A DNA stretch of 64,000 nucleotides from Terriglobia bacterium (lineage in GTDB: Bacteria; Acidobacteriota; Terriglobia; Bryobacterales; UBA6623), in the NCBI GenBank assembly GCA_009841225.1, contig VXMF01000036.1, positions 319,825 through 383,824 on the forward strand. Direction: 5' to 3'. The notes under the pieces were generated by a model. The model was not told where the DNA came from. It did no database searches and was given only the letters and a program-made list of their open reading frames with translations. Both the position numbers and the translations under genes were made by a program. Positions 9,655-19,494 of the stretch are shown piece by piece. Numbering within the stretch: the stretch's first letter is position 1; the number at the start of each line of letters is the position of its first letter.

Positions 9655-11142
9655 ATGCGAATGCGTCGAATCGCGCCCGCTCTGGCGCTTGCCTTGGGAG
9701 TTCTCTTCCAGTTCCCGCTTCGTGGAACGGAACCATCGAGACCGAACATCCTCTGGATCATCGTCGATGACATGTCAGCCAACTTCTCCTCCTATGGAGA
9801 AACGCTGATCGAGACGCCGCATGTTGATCGCTTGGCCAGCAGAGGAGTCCGGTTCTCGAACGCGTATGTGACGGCGCCGGTATGTTCGCCCAACCGTTCG
9901 GCCTTCATCACCGGCATGTACCAGACATCGATTGGCGCTCACCACCACCGTAGCGGCCAAGGCGAACTGAAGATCCACTTGCCTGACGGCATCCGGCCGA
10001 TCCCGGAACTGTTTCAGGAGGCTGGCTACTACACCGCGATCACCCGCTGGCCCGATAGAGACCGGCGCAGCATCGGGAAGACACACTACAACTTCGAGTG
10101 GGACCAGGCCATGTACGACGGCCCGGACTGGGGCGAGCGCCACCCCGGCCAGCCGTTCTTCGCCCAAGTTCACCTGCCCGGAGGGAAACACCGCGGACGA
10201 ACGCTCGAGTCGTTCGATCAGATCAGCGCTCGCGTGGAGAAGCTGTTGGGCAGCAGGACGGATCCTGCCAAGGTTCGGCTTCCGCCGTATTATCCGGACG
10301 ACCCGGTGATTCGGACAGATTGGGCCGCGTATCTTGATTCCGTTCGTCTCACGGACAAGTTCGTGGGCGATGTCGTCGAACGGCTCGAGGAAGAAGGCGA
10401 CTACGAGGACACGGTTGTCCTCTTCATGACGGACCACGGGATCAGCCACGCCAGGGGAAAGCAGTTCCTCTATGACGAGGGCCTGCACGTTCCGCTAGTC
10501 ATCGCCGGGCCGACGATCGAACCCGGGCAGGTCCGGGACGACTTGGTGGAGCACATCGACATAGCGGCGCTTTCGTTAGGACTGGCCGGGATCGAGATCC
10601 CCCACTACATGCAGGCGCGCGACATCCTCGGCAAGGACTATCAGCGGCGGACGGCAATCTTCGCCGCTCGCGATCGCTGCGACGAGACCGTGGACCACAT
10701 ACGGGCGCTACGAACCGAGCGCTACAAGTACATCCGCAACTTCCTGCCCGATCGTCCTCACCTGCAACCGAATCGCTACAAGGATGGGAAGGCGATTCTC
10801 AAGACCCTGAGAAGGGCCCGTGAGGCCGGGACGTTGAACGAGACTCAGGAGCTGCTGTTTGCCCCGACCCGGCCGAAAGAGGAACTCTACGATTTGACGA
10901 AAGACCCCTTCGAAGTCCGCAACCTAGCCGGCGATCCGAAGCACGAGGCTCAAGTGGTGAAGCTGAGGAAGCGCTTGGATGACTGGATCCAGCGAACGAA
11001 GGACCGCGGACCGGAATCGGAGGCCATGTACGACAGCAACATGGCCGTCTTTGCCAACTCCCCGAACGCTGATGCCGAACAGGCACGCATCCTGAGTCGC
11101 AACATCGCCTTGATGAAGCGGTGGGCCGCCGAGGGCAAATAA
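9655..11142 (+). CDS. Exported sulfatase
   Basis: About 495 residues. The ATG at 9655 is preferred over the in-frame ATG at 9628 because GAAGGA lies just upstream and the signal peptide (APALALALGVLF) begins there. Sulfatase features are complete: metal-binding IIVDDMSANF, the signature PVCSPNRSAFITG with an intact C-x-P-x-R, FMTDHGISHARGKQ as the second metal site, and a C-terminal ELYDLTKDPFEVRNLAGD subdomain. The layout resembles heparan N-sulfatase-like enzymes, but the substrate is not provable from sequence. It diverges from nifJ, with about 220 bases between them, and converges with the next sulfatase. Confidence 0.92.
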   Translation: MRMRRIAPALALALGVLFQFPLRGTEPSRPNILWIIVDDMSANFSSYGETLIETPHVDRLASRGVRFSNAYVTAPVCSPNRSAFITGMYQTSIGAHHHRSGQGELKIHLPDGIRPIPELFQEAGYYTAITRWPDRDRRSIGKTHYNFEWDQAMYDGPDWGERHPGQPFFAQVHLPGGKHRGRTLESFDQISARVEKLLGSRTDPAKVRLPPYYPDDPVIRTDWAAYLDSVRLTDKFVGDVVERLEEEGDYEDTVVLFMTDHGISHARGKQFLYDEGLHVPLVIAGPTIEPGQVRDDLVEHIDIAALSLGLAGIEIPHYMQARDILGKDYQRRTAIFAARDRCDETVDHIRALRTERYKYIRNFLPDRPHLQPNRYKDGKAILKTLRRAREAGTLNETQELLFAPTRPKEELYDLTKDPFEVRNLAGDPKHEAQVVKLRKRLDDWIQRTKDRGPESEAMYDSNMAVFANSPNADAEQARILSRNIALMKRWAAEGK

Positions 11143-11255
11143 CCCGTTTTCTTGGCTTCGAGTCACCGCGCCGGCTGGTCCGATACAGCCTGGCGGCGTC
11201 GCCCTCCGATGAGATGGGCGTTAGCCCGCAGCCTGGATCGCGCGGTTTCTGCGCG

Positions 11256-12743
11256 TCATTCTGGTCCGGGAAGCAGCGGGACATAGTTCGCGGCGTCGGA
11301 GGCGCGATAGTGGTCTGGCAGCAGTTCGGTGAGCCGGCGGCGCTCGGCGGGCAGATCTTGGAACTGCATCACTTGCTTGCGTGAAGGATTTCGCGGCAGC
11401 ATCGCCCCAAGGCGCCGTTTCGTCTCGGCGTGCTCAGGGGCGTCCGCCAAGTTGTGCCACTCATTCGGGTCGCTGTCGTGATCGTAGAGCTCTTCACCGT
11501 CCGGGTAGCTCGTGTAGCGCCAGCGCTCGGTGCGGATCGAGTTCCTGTCGGGCCCCATAGAAGTGAGCGCGGGGTGGCCCCACCGAGCCTGCGGGTCTTC
11601 TAGCAGGGGACGCAAGCTCTCGCCGTCGAGTTCCTCGCGTCCGGGCAGTCCGGCCAAATCGCTCAAGGTCGGGTAGATGTCCAGCAGCTCCGCAGTGCGG
11701 TCGCAGAGCTCGCCCTTGGCGTCGACGCCCGGGCCGGCGAAGATGATCGGCACTCGGCAGGCACGTTCCCACAAGGTGAACTTGCGCCAGTGCTTCTTCT
11801 CGCCGAACTGCCAGCCGTGGTCGGTCCACAGGACGATGATGGTGTTGTCGGCGTGAGGCCCCGAGTCCAGCGCCTTCAGCACGCGCCCCACATTGGCATC
11901 GGCGAAGTTGATACAGGCCAGATAGGCTGCTACGGCTCGCTTCCACTGGCCCGACGAGGTCACGTTGTCGTGGTCCTGCAAGCTGCGCCTCCCGCTCGCG
12001 GTGTTGATCGCCGCCGCGGGCACGTCGTCGAGGTCGCTCTCGAGATAGCTCGGCAGCAGGGTCTCGGCCTCCGGGAACTTGTCGAAGTACTTCTGGGGCG
12101 CGTAGAACGGCAGGTGTGGCCGATAGAAGCCGCAGGCCATGAAGAAGGGCCTTGCGTGGTCCTTCGAGAGGTATTCCGCGGCCCAATGCGCGAGCTGGGT
12201 GTCGGCGGTGTCCTCGTCTTCGACAGCGAGTCCGCTCCAGTCGAAGTGACCGCTGCTGAACTTATTCACGGGCGAGTTGGGAGCCCGCAGAAAGCCGCGG
12301 AAGCTGTTGTAGTACTCCCACGACTCGGCCTCGTTTTGGGTGTTATGGAAGGTCTTGCCACCGCCGATCACTTCATAACCGTGCAGCATGAAGTGCTGCG
12401 GCAGCGTTACGGCATCGGGCATGGCGTCGCGCCAGACGTCGCCGTTGGTGTAGCAGCCCGAGGTCGTCGGGCGGATGCCGGTCATCAGGCTTGCCCGCGA
12501 GGGGTTGCAAGCCGGTGCCTGGCAGTACGCTCGCCGGAACGTGACGCCGCGCTTGGCGAGCGCGTCGATGTTCGGCGTGAGCGACTGGGGGTGCCCGCCC
12601 AGGACACCGATCCAGTCGTTCATGTCGTCGATCGAAATCATGAGGACGTTAGGGCCGTTGGCACGCGCACCTTGGCCGCTGGCGCCGCCAGCAACTAACG
12701 CCCCCAGGCCGGCACTCTTGAGCCAATCGCGTCGGGAAATCAT
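11256..12743 (-). CDS. Sulfatase, iduronate-2-sulfatase-like, Tat-exported
   Basis: About 495 residues. The frame is open upstream, but the ATG at 12743 begins a Tat signal (SRRDWLKSAGLGALVAGG) and is preceded by CGAGGAA. Metal site SIDDMNDWIG, signature PACNPSRASLMTG (C-x-P-x-R intact) and the HGWQFGEKKHWRKFTLWERA stretch resemble the iduronate-2-sulfatase/choline sulfatase branch, where a bulky loop follows the second metal site. It ends with a typical ELYDHDSDPNEWHNLAD subdomain. Related to the sulfatase at 21423-22811, which shares the same WEKxTLWE-like motif. Substrate unknown; a sulfated uronic acid polymer is a reasonable guess from the branch. Confidence 0.92.
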   Translation of the reverse strand: MISRRDWLKSAGLGALVAGGASGQGARANGPNVLMISIDDMNDWIGVLGGHPQSLTPNIDALAKRGVTFRRAYCQAPACNPSRASLMTGIRPTTSGCYTNGDVWRDAMPDAVTLPQHFMLHGYEVIGGGKTFHNTQNEAESWEYYNSFRGFLRAPNSPVNKFSSGHFDWSGLAVEDEDTADTQLAHWAAEYLSKDHARPFFMACGFYRPHLPFYAPQKYFDKFPEAETLLPSYLESDLDDVPAAAINTASGRRSLQDHDNVTSSGQWKRAVAAYLACINFADANVGRVLKALDSGPHADNTIIVLWTDHGWQFGEKKHWRKFTLWERACRVPIIFAGPGVDAKGELCDRTAELLDIYPTLSDLAGLPGREELDGESLRPLLEDPQARWGHPALTSMGPDRNSIRTERWRYTSYPDGEELYDHDSDPNEWHNLADAPEHAETKRRLGAMLPRNPSRKQVMQFQDLPAERRRLTELLPDHYRASDAANYVPLLPGPE

Positions 12744-12890
12744 TTCCTCGAAATCATAACGCCGCAGCGAGGGAGTCGAGACTGTCCTTTGGGAATGCCG
12801 CTCGATCCGAGACCCGGGCATTGGATTGTCCGGCTCAGTCAACTCCGCCCATCCGCCCACCACTGCCTATACTCGTTGCGGGAGCAGCTG

Positions 12891-13031
12891 ATGCCTGACA
12901 GCATTCGCGTAGAAGCACTTGTCGTCAACCGCTGCCGCGCAGCCGAAGCCGGGCTGATCCGAAAACTCAGCCATCAAGGCGGCACCTGCTTGAGCGAGTT
13001 TCCCGCCTGCTGTCGCGAGCGGAGCGTTTGA
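12891..13031 (+). CDS. Possible 46-residue ORF before the GMC dehydrogenase
   Basis: A short frame starting at ATG 12891, preceded by GGGAG, ends in a TGA that overlaps the ATG of the following dehydrogenase (TGATG). The peptide is Cys- and Arg-rich and shows no recognised domain. The translational overlap and the ribosome-site-like sequence are the only arguments for it; it may be leader sequence only. Confidence 0.25.
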   Translation: MPDSIRVEALVVNRCRAAEAGLIRKLSHQGGTCLSEFPACCRERSV

Positions 13032-14665
13032 TGGCCTACGAGGATGTCGATGTCGTTGTCATCGGTAGCGGTGCGTCTGGCGGAATGGCCGCTTGGAACC
13101 TCACCCGCAAAGGCGCCAAGGTATTGCTGCTCGAAGCCGGACGGAAATTCGAGCGCAGCGAGTTCTGGTCACACGTCAAGCCTTGGGAGGCCCGTGAGCG
13201 CCGCCGGCGTGGGGAGTCGCCCCCGGACTGGATGGGCACTCCGCTGCGCGAGAGCCCTTACGAGACGCCGCCCGGCAAGCCGTTTTGGCTGGGCCGGGTG
13301 TGGGGCGTAGGCGGCAAGACCAACATATGGGGCCGTGTCTCGCTGCGCTATTCCGATCTGAACTTCCAAGAGCCGGCCAAGGACGGATGGGAGATTCCGT
13401 GGCCGATCACCTACAAGGAAATCGCCCCCTACTACGACAACGTCGAGAAAAAGATCGGCATCTGCGGGGGAGATGACGACACGCCCTGGCTGCCAGGTTC
13501 GTCGAACTACCTCCCCCCGCCGAACCTGCGTTGCGGCGAAGTGCTGTTGCGCAAGGCCGCGACGAGGCTCAACTATCCGGTGGTGCGCATCCGACGGGCG
13601 GTGCTAACCGAAGCTCATAACGGCCGCAGCCCTTGCCACTATTGCGGCGCTTGCCAGAGCGGCTGCGACATCGGCGCGTTCTTCAATTCGTTCGACTACC
13701 TGCTGAGAGATTCGCTCGCGACCGGAAGGCTCGAACTGGTCGAGAACGCGATCGCCGAAGAGATTCTGGTCAGCGATCAGGGGCTGGCGTCCGGTGTCCG
13801 GTACTTCGACCGGCTCACCGGCGAAGAGCGGACGGTCCCGGCCAAGCGTGTGGTCGTCGCGGCTTCGACGGTTGACTCGACCCGCTTGTTGCTCAATTCG
13901 AAATCACGCCGCTACCCCAATGGTCTGGGCAACGGCTCCGACGTGATCGGGCGCTACCTCTGCGAGCAGTTCCGGCTGCAGGTGCAGGCCTTCGTGCCCG
14001 AGCTGATTGGTTCGCCGGCGTCGAACGACGACGGCATATCGGGTGGACACATCTACATTCCGAGATTCGAACCGACCGATACAAAGCGCGGCTACCTGCG
14101 CGGTTTCGGGGTCCCGATCACGGGTATCGGCTGCGCCTCGAACGCGAGGTTCGCCAAGAGCCTAGGCGGGTTCGGGCTGTCCTACAAGCGAGCCGTCAAG
14201 AAGCATTACCCGGCCCTGATCAAACTGCTCCCCTACGGAGAAGTCCTGCCCTACAGGCACAACCGCATATCGGTGCGGGGCACGCCGAACGATCGTTTTG
14301 GCTACCCGTTGCTGAGAATCGAGTACAACATCGGCGAAAACGAGCGCAAGATGATCCCGCGCATCTACGACGCTTGCGAAGAAATCTTCCATGAGATGAA
14401 GGCCGAAACGTTGCCGTACGAGCGCGGGAAGATCGAAACGCTGGGCACCTCGATCCACGAGCACGGCACCTGCCGCATGGGCGAGGACCGGAAGCGCTCG
14501 GCGCTGAACAGGTACAACCAGATGCACGAGGTGAGGAACGTCTTTGTCGTCGACGGCAGTGCATTCCCAACTGCCACCGAGAAGAACCCCACTCTGACGA
14601 TTCTGGCGCTGGCGTGGCGGGCGAGTGACTACATGGCCGACCAAATGAAGCGCGGGGAAATCTGA
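13031..14665 (+). CDS. GMC-family FAD oxidoreductase
   Basis: A 544-residue flavoprotein dehydrogenase of the glucose-methanol-choline family. The N-terminal Rossmann motif VIGSGASGGMAAWNL binds FAD. The second family motif and active-site region are near the C-terminus: HEHGTCRMG with its histidine, and VVDGSAFPTATEKNPTLTILAL. A Cys cluster (CHYCGACQSGC, about residues 203-213) is typical of the GMC subclass with an iron-sulfur or structural Cys motif, as in sugar 3-dehydrogenases. No small subunit or cytochrome subunit adjoins it. The start is ATG 13031, with GGAGCG upstream. It converges with the enolase-superfamily gene 11 bases downstream. A sugar or sugar-alcohol substrate is likely from context. 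Confidence 0.9.
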   Translation: MAYEDVDVVVIGSGASGGMAAWNLTRKGAKVLLLEAGRKFERSEFWSHVKPWEARERRRRGESPPDWMGTPLRESPYETPPGKPFWLGRVWGVGGKTNIWGRVSLRYSDLNFQEPAKDGWEIPWPITYKEIAPYYDNVEKKIGICGGDDDTPWLPGSSNYLPPPNLRCGEVLLRKAATRLNYPVVRIRRAVLTEAHNGRSPCHYCGACQSGCDIGAFFNSFDYLLRDSLATGRLELVENAIAEEILVSDQGLASGVRYFDRLTGEERTVPAKRVVVAASTVDSTRLLLNSKSRRYPNGLGNGSDVIGRYLCEQFRLQVQAFVPELIGSPASNDDGISGGHIYIPRFEPTDTKRGYLRGFGVPITGIGCASNARFAKSLGGFGLSYKRAVKKHYPALIKLLPYGEVLPYRHNRISVRGTPNDRFGYPLLRIEYNIGENERKMIPRIYDACEEIFHEMKAETLPYERGKIETLGTSIHEHGTCRMGEDRKRSALNRYNQMHEVRNVFVVDGSAFPTATEKNPTLTILALAWRASDYMADQMKRGEI

Positions 14666-14676
14666 GTTGTCGGCGC

Positions 14677-15891
14677 TCACCAATTGGTGATCGATCCGTC
14701 AGGACGGCGGTAGATTGGGATCGGCCTGTCCTGCTCGGTGATCTCCGAGACCAAGTTGGCCTTGCTCGGATCGAATTCGACGCCGAGGCCCGGCTTGTCC
14801 TTCGGGTAGAGCTTCCCAGCCCGGAAGTCGTAGGACTCCGGCAGGTGTGGCGCTCTCGGATCGCCAATGCCGCGCATCTCCATCAGGGCGGGGCCCGATA
14901 GCGCGCACAGGCAATGCACCAGTGCGGCCTCCGCAACGGGACCCGTGAAGTGCGGGATCAGTCCCACGTAGTGCGTCTCGCACAGCGCGGCATGCTTCAT
15001 GTACTCGGTGATTCCCCCCGAGTTCGGGAGCGTGACCCGGGAATAGTCGAACAGCTGGTTCTCGATGAGCATGCTCGAGTCCCAGCGGTCGCCGTAGTGC
15101 TCGCCAACGGCCAGAGGCGTCCTCACCATCGGACGCAGCGTGCGATAGACTTCCGGGTTTTCCGAGCGAATCGGATCTTCGACGAACAAAGGACGCAGGG
15201 GCTCGATCAGCCCGCACAGGCGAACGGCGTCGGGCAAGTCCAGGCGGGTGTGGAAGTCGATGGCCCAGTCACCGTCGTCGCCGACTCCCTCGCGGACTTC
15301 CCGGCACATCTCGAACGTCCGGTCGACCATCTTGCGGTGGTGGTAGCCCTTGCTGGGGTCGGGAGCATCGGCACCGTGAAAGCGGAATGCGCGGTAGCCG
15401 AACTCGATGCAGGCCTGCGCGGTCTCCCGGAGGCTTCCCGCACTGGGAAACCCGGTTGCGTAGCACTCAACATGGTTTCGCGTCAGTCCGCCGAGAAGTT
15501 CGTAGACCGGTACGCCCAGCGCCTTGCCCTTGATGTCGAGAAGAGCGAGATCGAGGGCGCCGAGGGCGTGTATCTTCTCACGCCCGGGAGGATAGAAGTA
15601 CTGGCGGTACATCAGCTGCCAGAGGTGCTCGATGCGCGACGGATCCTCGCCGACGATGATTCCGGCGAGCTGCTCGATCGAGTCCTTGTGGCCACCTTCG
15701 CCGATGCCAGTGATCCCCTGATCGGTCTCCACAGTCACGATGTGACTCGATTGGTTGAAGATCGGGCGCGCCCCTTCGCCGCCCACGTGGTAGTAACGCA
15801 CCCGCGTGATCTTCAACTTGGGGAGAGCGGCCTTGAGGCTGGCGGCGGCCAAGCTGAACGCGAAAGATCTGAGCACGGTCCGGCGGTGCAT
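14677..15891 (-). CDS. Mandelate racemase/enolase-superfamily enzyme with signal
   Basis: About 404 residues. The long frame extends upstream, but the ATG at 15891 starts a Tat-like leader (MHRRTVLRSFAFSLAAASL). The enolase-superfamily barrel carries metal ligands in order: Asp in AIDFHTRLD, Glu in LFVEDPIR and Glu in AVGEHYGDRW, followed by a conserved His in LIPHFTGP. This order and the GEHYGDRW motif resemble sugar-acid dehydratases (galactonate/mannonate type) rather than muconate cycloisomerases. Activity would be dehydration of an aldonic acid. An exported copy is unusual and could be lipid-free periplasmic. It is followed by the pectate lyase upstream on the same strand, so both may belong to one uronate/aldonate utilisation set. 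Confidence 0.85.
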   Translation of the reverse strand: MHRRTVLRSFAFSLAAASLKAALPKLKITRVRYYHVGGEGARPIFNQSSHIVTVETDQGITGIGEGGHKDSIEQLAGIIVGEDPSRIEHLWQLMYRQYFYPPGREKIHALGALDLALLDIKGKALGVPVYELLGGLTRNHVECYATGFPSAGSLRETAQACIEFGYRAFRFHGADAPDPSKGYHHRKMVDRTFEMCREVREGVGDDGDWAIDFHTRLDLPDAVRLCGLIEPLRPLFVEDPIRSENPEVYRTLRPMVRTPLAVGEHYGDRWDSSMLIENQLFDYSRVTLPNSGGITEYMKHAALCETHYVGLIPHFTGPVAEAALVHCLCALSGPALMEMRGIGDPRAPHLPESYDFRAGKLYPKDKPGLGVEFDPSKANLVSEITEQDRPIPIYRRPDGSITNW

Positions 15892-15965
15892 GGCACCTAG
15901 CCTACACTTCGGCTGTCCGCTGCGGCCGCCGTTCGGCGCTGGATTCGGGCTTTCGGCGCGGGCAG

Positions 15966-17042
15966 CTATGGCAGCCCGTGTTGCGCACGCCAGCGCGGGT
16001 ACTCTTCGTCTAGGAGCTCGGCCGCCCAAGTGCCGTGGTAGCTGTACCCACTGCGTCGCTCGAGGCCGATCTCGGAAAAGTCGTAGCGGTACACCGAGTC
16101 GCGATCCAGATATAGCGGCCGGTTGGTGCCGAGTTCATAGAACCGAGCCCAGAGCGGTGGCGCGTCGGGATCCTCGAGCAAGACCCGTTCGACACGGCCG
16201 TCGGGCTTGGGAATCCGATGGAGCCGGACGCCAGACATGGCGACCGAGCGCAGCCACTGTACCGCCCCCTCGATCGCCGCAACGATCTCCGGAGTTGGGT
16301 CTTCCACCGACATCAGGAATCGCACGACACCGACGGATTCGCCTCCGGAGAGGGATGGCGGCTCATAGGAGCGGGCCCACGCGGGCTCGAGCGTCCCTTC
16401 ATCGAGCTGGGCGCACCAGGCGGTGAGCTGGCCGTCCTGCTTGATCTGGGACCTCAGGATCACGTCGATGCCCCGCTCGACCGCCGCCGCTGCTTTGGTG
16501 CGCCGCATCTGGTCCACGAAAGCGTACGGTGCATCGCCGACGCTGGCGTCCCGCAGAAGCTCCAAGACATTGACCATCGCGTTGTCGTTGTACGTGATGC
16601 GGGAGTAGTACCCCTCTCGCAACGGGAAGTATTGCGGCCAGCCGCCGTTCGGGTACTGTGCCGCGAAGAGGTAATCCATTCCGCGCTCGAAGGCTTGCCG
16701 GTATCTCGCGTCGCCAGTGCCATCGACCACCAGTGCCAAGAATCGCATCGGAGTCGTGGTGGCGCCGTTGTCGATCGTGGGTTGCCCAACCGCATCGGGA
16801 GAGAATGGCGGTTCCAGCAGGTCGGTGTTCTTGGGCCAGCCGCCCGACGCCGTTTGGTACAGGATCACGCTGTCTGCTGCCGCGCGGGCATCATCGGAGG
16901 CGTACCACTCGCGTGGCTGGTGAAAGATCTCATCGCCCCATCGGACTTGGGGGGATTCAGGCAGTTCGCCACAGCCAGATGCCACCATCACCAGCAGTGC
17001 CGTTGGCGCGGCGCGCTTGAACGATGCTGCGGAGCGGGGCAT
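15966..17042 (-). CDS. Pectate lyase, PL10-like lipoprotein
   Basis: About 358 residues. It resembles polysaccharide lyase family 10: ILYQTASGGWPKNTD near the start, TIDNGATTTPMRFLA, YPNGGWPQYFPL, ITYNDNAMVNVLELL and RFYELGTNRPLYLDRD near the end are the usual landmarks of the alpha/alpha toroid. ATG 17042 is favoured because it opens a lipoprotein signal (LLVMVASGC); an alternative ATG lies at 17060. The enzyme would cleave polygalacturonate by beta-elimination at the cell surface or periplasm. It lies 74 bases upstream of the enolase-superfamily gene on the same strand, which supports joint use on pectin-derived uronates. Confidence 0.88.
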   Translation of the reverse strand: MPRSAASFKRAAPTALLVMVASGCGELPESPQVRWGDEIFHQPREWYASDDARAAADSVILYQTASGGWPKNTDLLEPPFSPDAVGQPTIDNGATTTPMRFLALVVDGTGDARYRQAFERGMDYLFAAQYPNGGWPQYFPLREGYYSRITYNDNAMVNVLELLRDASVGDAPYAFVDQMRRTKAAAAVERGIDVILRSQIKQDGQLTAWCAQLDEGTLEPAWARSYEPPSLSGGESVGVVRFLMSVEDPTPEIVAAIEGAVQWLRSVAMSGVRLHRIPKPDGRVERVLLEDPDAPPLWARFYELGTNRPLYLDRDSVYRYDFSEIGLERRSGYSYHGTWAAELLDEEYPRWRAQHGLP

Positions 17043-17311
17043 AGGTGGAAGCGGTGCCATCCAGTGAAGGCCAACGGCGAACCAATTTTGCACTATCCTG
17101 GGGTCGTTCCGCGGGAACACGACTCCCTCGGGGATCGCCAGCAACGGTCGCAACAGTCCTGCTGCAGACCGAGTCCAGAGCATCGTTCGGAGCGGCCGCC
17201 CTCCGACGGTGAGGCTTCTGCTGAGAGTGGCGTGCTTTCCTACTTCGACAACTGTGTCCGGCCCTCGGGCTGCGCCCGCAGCTGCTGCTGCAACGTCCTA
17301 CCAGCCGCGTT

Positions 17312-17920
17312 TCAGCGTGGCTCAGGAATGAACTCTGGGCTGCTCGCCAGAGCCCAGGCGTCCATCTCGAAGCCGTCCTCGCGCATCGAGAACATGACCG
17401 TGTGACGGCCGGGCTTGTCGATGTCGAGCCAGATCAGGCCCGGCACGCCGCAATGCTCCTCGGCGGTGCGCTGCTTGCTCGCCCAGGTCCAGGCATTCTT
17501 GCCCTCGCACCATTGCATGCGCTGGCCCGACTCGGGCCAGGCGCCGTCAATACCGACGTGGATGCCGTTGTCTTCCGTGCCGGTCGAATAGGCGCGCACC
17601 CAAACGAAGTAGCGGCCGGGGTTGGTGATCGAGACGTCGTATTCCAAGACCGCCATGACACCGGGCTCGTTGGTGAAATTCTGGCCGCGGATGAGCTTGT
17701 CGTCGTGAGTGGTGCGCGTGTCGGGCAACACTTCGACGTAAGCGTTGCCACTTGCGCTCTCGGCGTGTGCGCCGGTCGAAACAACGACCCATTCGCGCAC
17801 CTCGGTCAGCTTCTGCCGATCGAAGTTCTCGGCCTCCACTTCGAGCAGGCCCGCCCTTTCGGTCGGAACCTCGGCGCTTGCCAAAAGGCATGCTGCGAGG
17901 AATAGCAGGGCCTGGCGCAT
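17312..17920 (-). CDS. Secreted carbohydrate-binding-like protein
   Basis: A 202-residue protein with a short signal peptide (MRQALLFLAACLLASA). The mature part is a single beta-sandwich domain beginning EAENFDRQ and containing YDVSITNPGRYFVWVRAYS, GIHVGIDGAWPESG and a closing GRHTVMFSMREDGFEMDAWAL. This matches the C-terminal accessory domain found in GH115 glucuronidases and related CBM-like sugar-binding modules. On its own it is likely a binding protein. It lies 34 bases downstream of the GH43 gene on the same strand, so both could be co-transcribed and act on the same xylan- or arabinan-type polymer. Confidence 0.72.
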   Translation of the reverse strand: MRQALLFLAACLLASAEVPTERAGLLEVEAENFDRQKLTEVREWVVVSTGAHAESASGNAYVEVLPDTRTTHDDKLIRGQNFTNEPGVMAVLEYDVSITNPGRYFVWVRAYSTGTEDNGIHVGIDGAWPESGQRMQWCEGKNAWTWASKQRTAEEHCGVPGLIWLDIDKPGRHTVMFSMREDGFEMDAWALASSPEFIPEPR

Positions 17921-17954
17921 CCCGAGATTGTATCCTCAGCCTCCTCAGGAGGCG

Positions 17955-19439
17955 TCACTCGATAGCCCGGTATTGGAAGTTCTCGCCCCGCACAGAGCCG
18001 GAGCCTTTCGCGTATACCCCCAGCTTGAGGCTTGAAAACCCGCCGAGGTTGTTCGTTTGGAATCCGGAAACCTCGAGACCGCGCGGGTGCTGGATCCAGT
18101 TCCACCCGTCCTTCGAGGAGTAGAGAGCGACGTCATGCTCGAGCATGCGGATCTTGAAGTGGCGGCAGCCAGCGCACGGCGCGGCGTCGCGCGGGAACGG
18201 CCGGCCGCCCTTGATCAGAACAGCCTGTCCGTCGAGATAGCCGATACCGGCGAAGGCGTCCCGGCTGTAGTAGAGAACGAACCCGACTTCCGGCGAGCCC
18301 TCGACGTCGATCGTCATCTCCGCTTCGTAGTTGTGGTCGGATGCGAGCGCATGGAGAACGCGCGGACGGTCACCTGCGGCATCGAACTCGACGGCACCGT
18401 CGGAGATCGAGTATTGGTCTATCGAGTCGATTCCGTCGAAATGCCATTGGAGTGGGAGTTCCGGACCCTTGAAGTCCTCGGACTGAAGGCGGTAGTTTCG
18501 CACGGAGTCCGCTTCGAACGCTTCGCCATCGGGCGAGCTGATGTCGTACCAGCCTTCGTCCGTCCATTCGACCGGTTCGACGAGGGTTTGCCGCCCCATC
18601 GTCCGATATCCGTTCTCGTAGCCGTGGTAGACGATGTACCACTGACTGTCGGGTCCCTCGATTACTGTGCCGTGTCCTTTCGACCACCACGGCTCGGGAC
18701 GACTCCAGGTCCGCACGATCGGGTTCAGCGGACTGTTCTCCCACGGACCGAGCGGCGACTTCGAGCGCGCCGAAACGACCATGTGCGACGTGGAGGGCCC
18801 GGCCGTGCCGCCCTGCGCGGACGTCAGGTAGTAGAAGCCCTCGCGATGAAGGAGCTTTGGCGATTCCAGGCAGAAGCACTCGGTTATCCATTCGCTCGGG
18901 TAGTCCCAGCCGTCGTAGACCTTGCTTGGCTTGCCGAGAACAGACAGACCGTCGGAGGCCAGCTCGACTGCGCGACCGCCGTTTAGGTGGAGGTAGCGCC
19001 TGCCGTCAGGGCCGGCGACATGTCCGGGATCGATTCCGCCGACCTCGAGGTCGATCGGTTCCGACCACGGCCCTTCAGGATTCGCGGCGGTAGTCACCCA
19101 GTTCGTGCCGCCTGCCGGGAAGTAGAGATACAACAGATCCCCGTGCTTGATCAGATCCGGCGCCCAGACGGTGCCGACGTGCCGCCGCAGCGCGTGAGTG
19201 AGCGGCTCCCAGTTGTACAGGTCGCTCGAGCGCCAGATCAGCAGACCCGGCACACGGTCGAACGACGAGTGCGTCATGTAGTAGGTGCTTTCGTCGCGGA
19301 CGACCGTAGGGTCCGGAAAGTCTCCTGCGAGAACGACCGCTGGTCCTGTGCCGGCTGAAGCCTCGCCCTCCAGCTGCGAGACCGGGGCCGGGCTACATGC
19401 CGCGAACAATGCCGCGAGCACCGTCAATGCGATCAACAC
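17955..19439 (-). CDS. Glycoside hydrolase family 43 lipoprotein
   Basis: A 494-residue lipoprotein (GTG start at 19439; lipobox LFAACS). The N-terminal five-bladed propeller shows the GH43 catalytic residues: Asp in GDFPDPTVVRD, Asp in GGIDPGHV and Glu in CLESPKLLH. The C-terminal part (about 320-494) is a concanavalin-like sandwich of the kind found in beta-xylosidase-type GH43 enzymes. Expected activity is removal of xylose or arabinose from hemicellulose or arabinan. It precedes the carbohydrate-binding-like gene and follows the TonB/lipocalin pair on the same strand. Confidence 0.9.
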   Translation of the reverse strand: MLIALTVLAALFAACSPAPVSQLEGEASAGTGPAVVLAGDFPDPTVVRDESTYYMTHSSFDRVPGLLIWRSSDLYNWEPLTHALRRHVGTVWAPDLIKHGDLLYLYFPAGGTNWVTTAANPEGPWSEPIDLEVGGIDPGHVAGPDGRRYLHLNGGRAVELASDGLSVLGKPSKVYDGWDYPSEWITECFCLESPKLLHREGFYYLTSAQGGTAGPSTSHMVVSARSKSPLGPWENSPLNPIVRTWSRPEPWWSKGHGTVIEGPDSQWYIVYHGYENGYRTMGRQTLVEPVEWTDEGWYDISSPDGEAFEADSVRNYRLQSEDFKGPELPLQWHFDGIDSIDQYSISDGAVEFDAAGDRPRVLHALASDHNYEAEMTIDVEGSPEVGFVLYYSRDAFAGIGYLDGQAVLIKGGRPFPRDAAPCAGCRHFKIRMLEHDVALYSSKDGWNWIQHPRGLEVSGFQTNNLGGFSSLKLGVYAKGSGSVRGENFQYRAIE

Positions 19440-19494
19440 TAAGCCAAATCCAGCTTCGTTCCCGACCCAACTTCGCCGGCCCGTATGGCAATGC

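Noticed and set aside
14914..15900. Long plus-strand ORF opposite the enolase-superfamily gene
   Set aside because: Shadow frame; low-complexity Arg/Val composition and no ribosome site, while the minus strand carries all the family residues.
16218..17405. Long plus-strand ORF opposite the pectate lyase
   Set aside because: Shadow of the PL10 gene; it has no family motif and runs through the noncoding gap.
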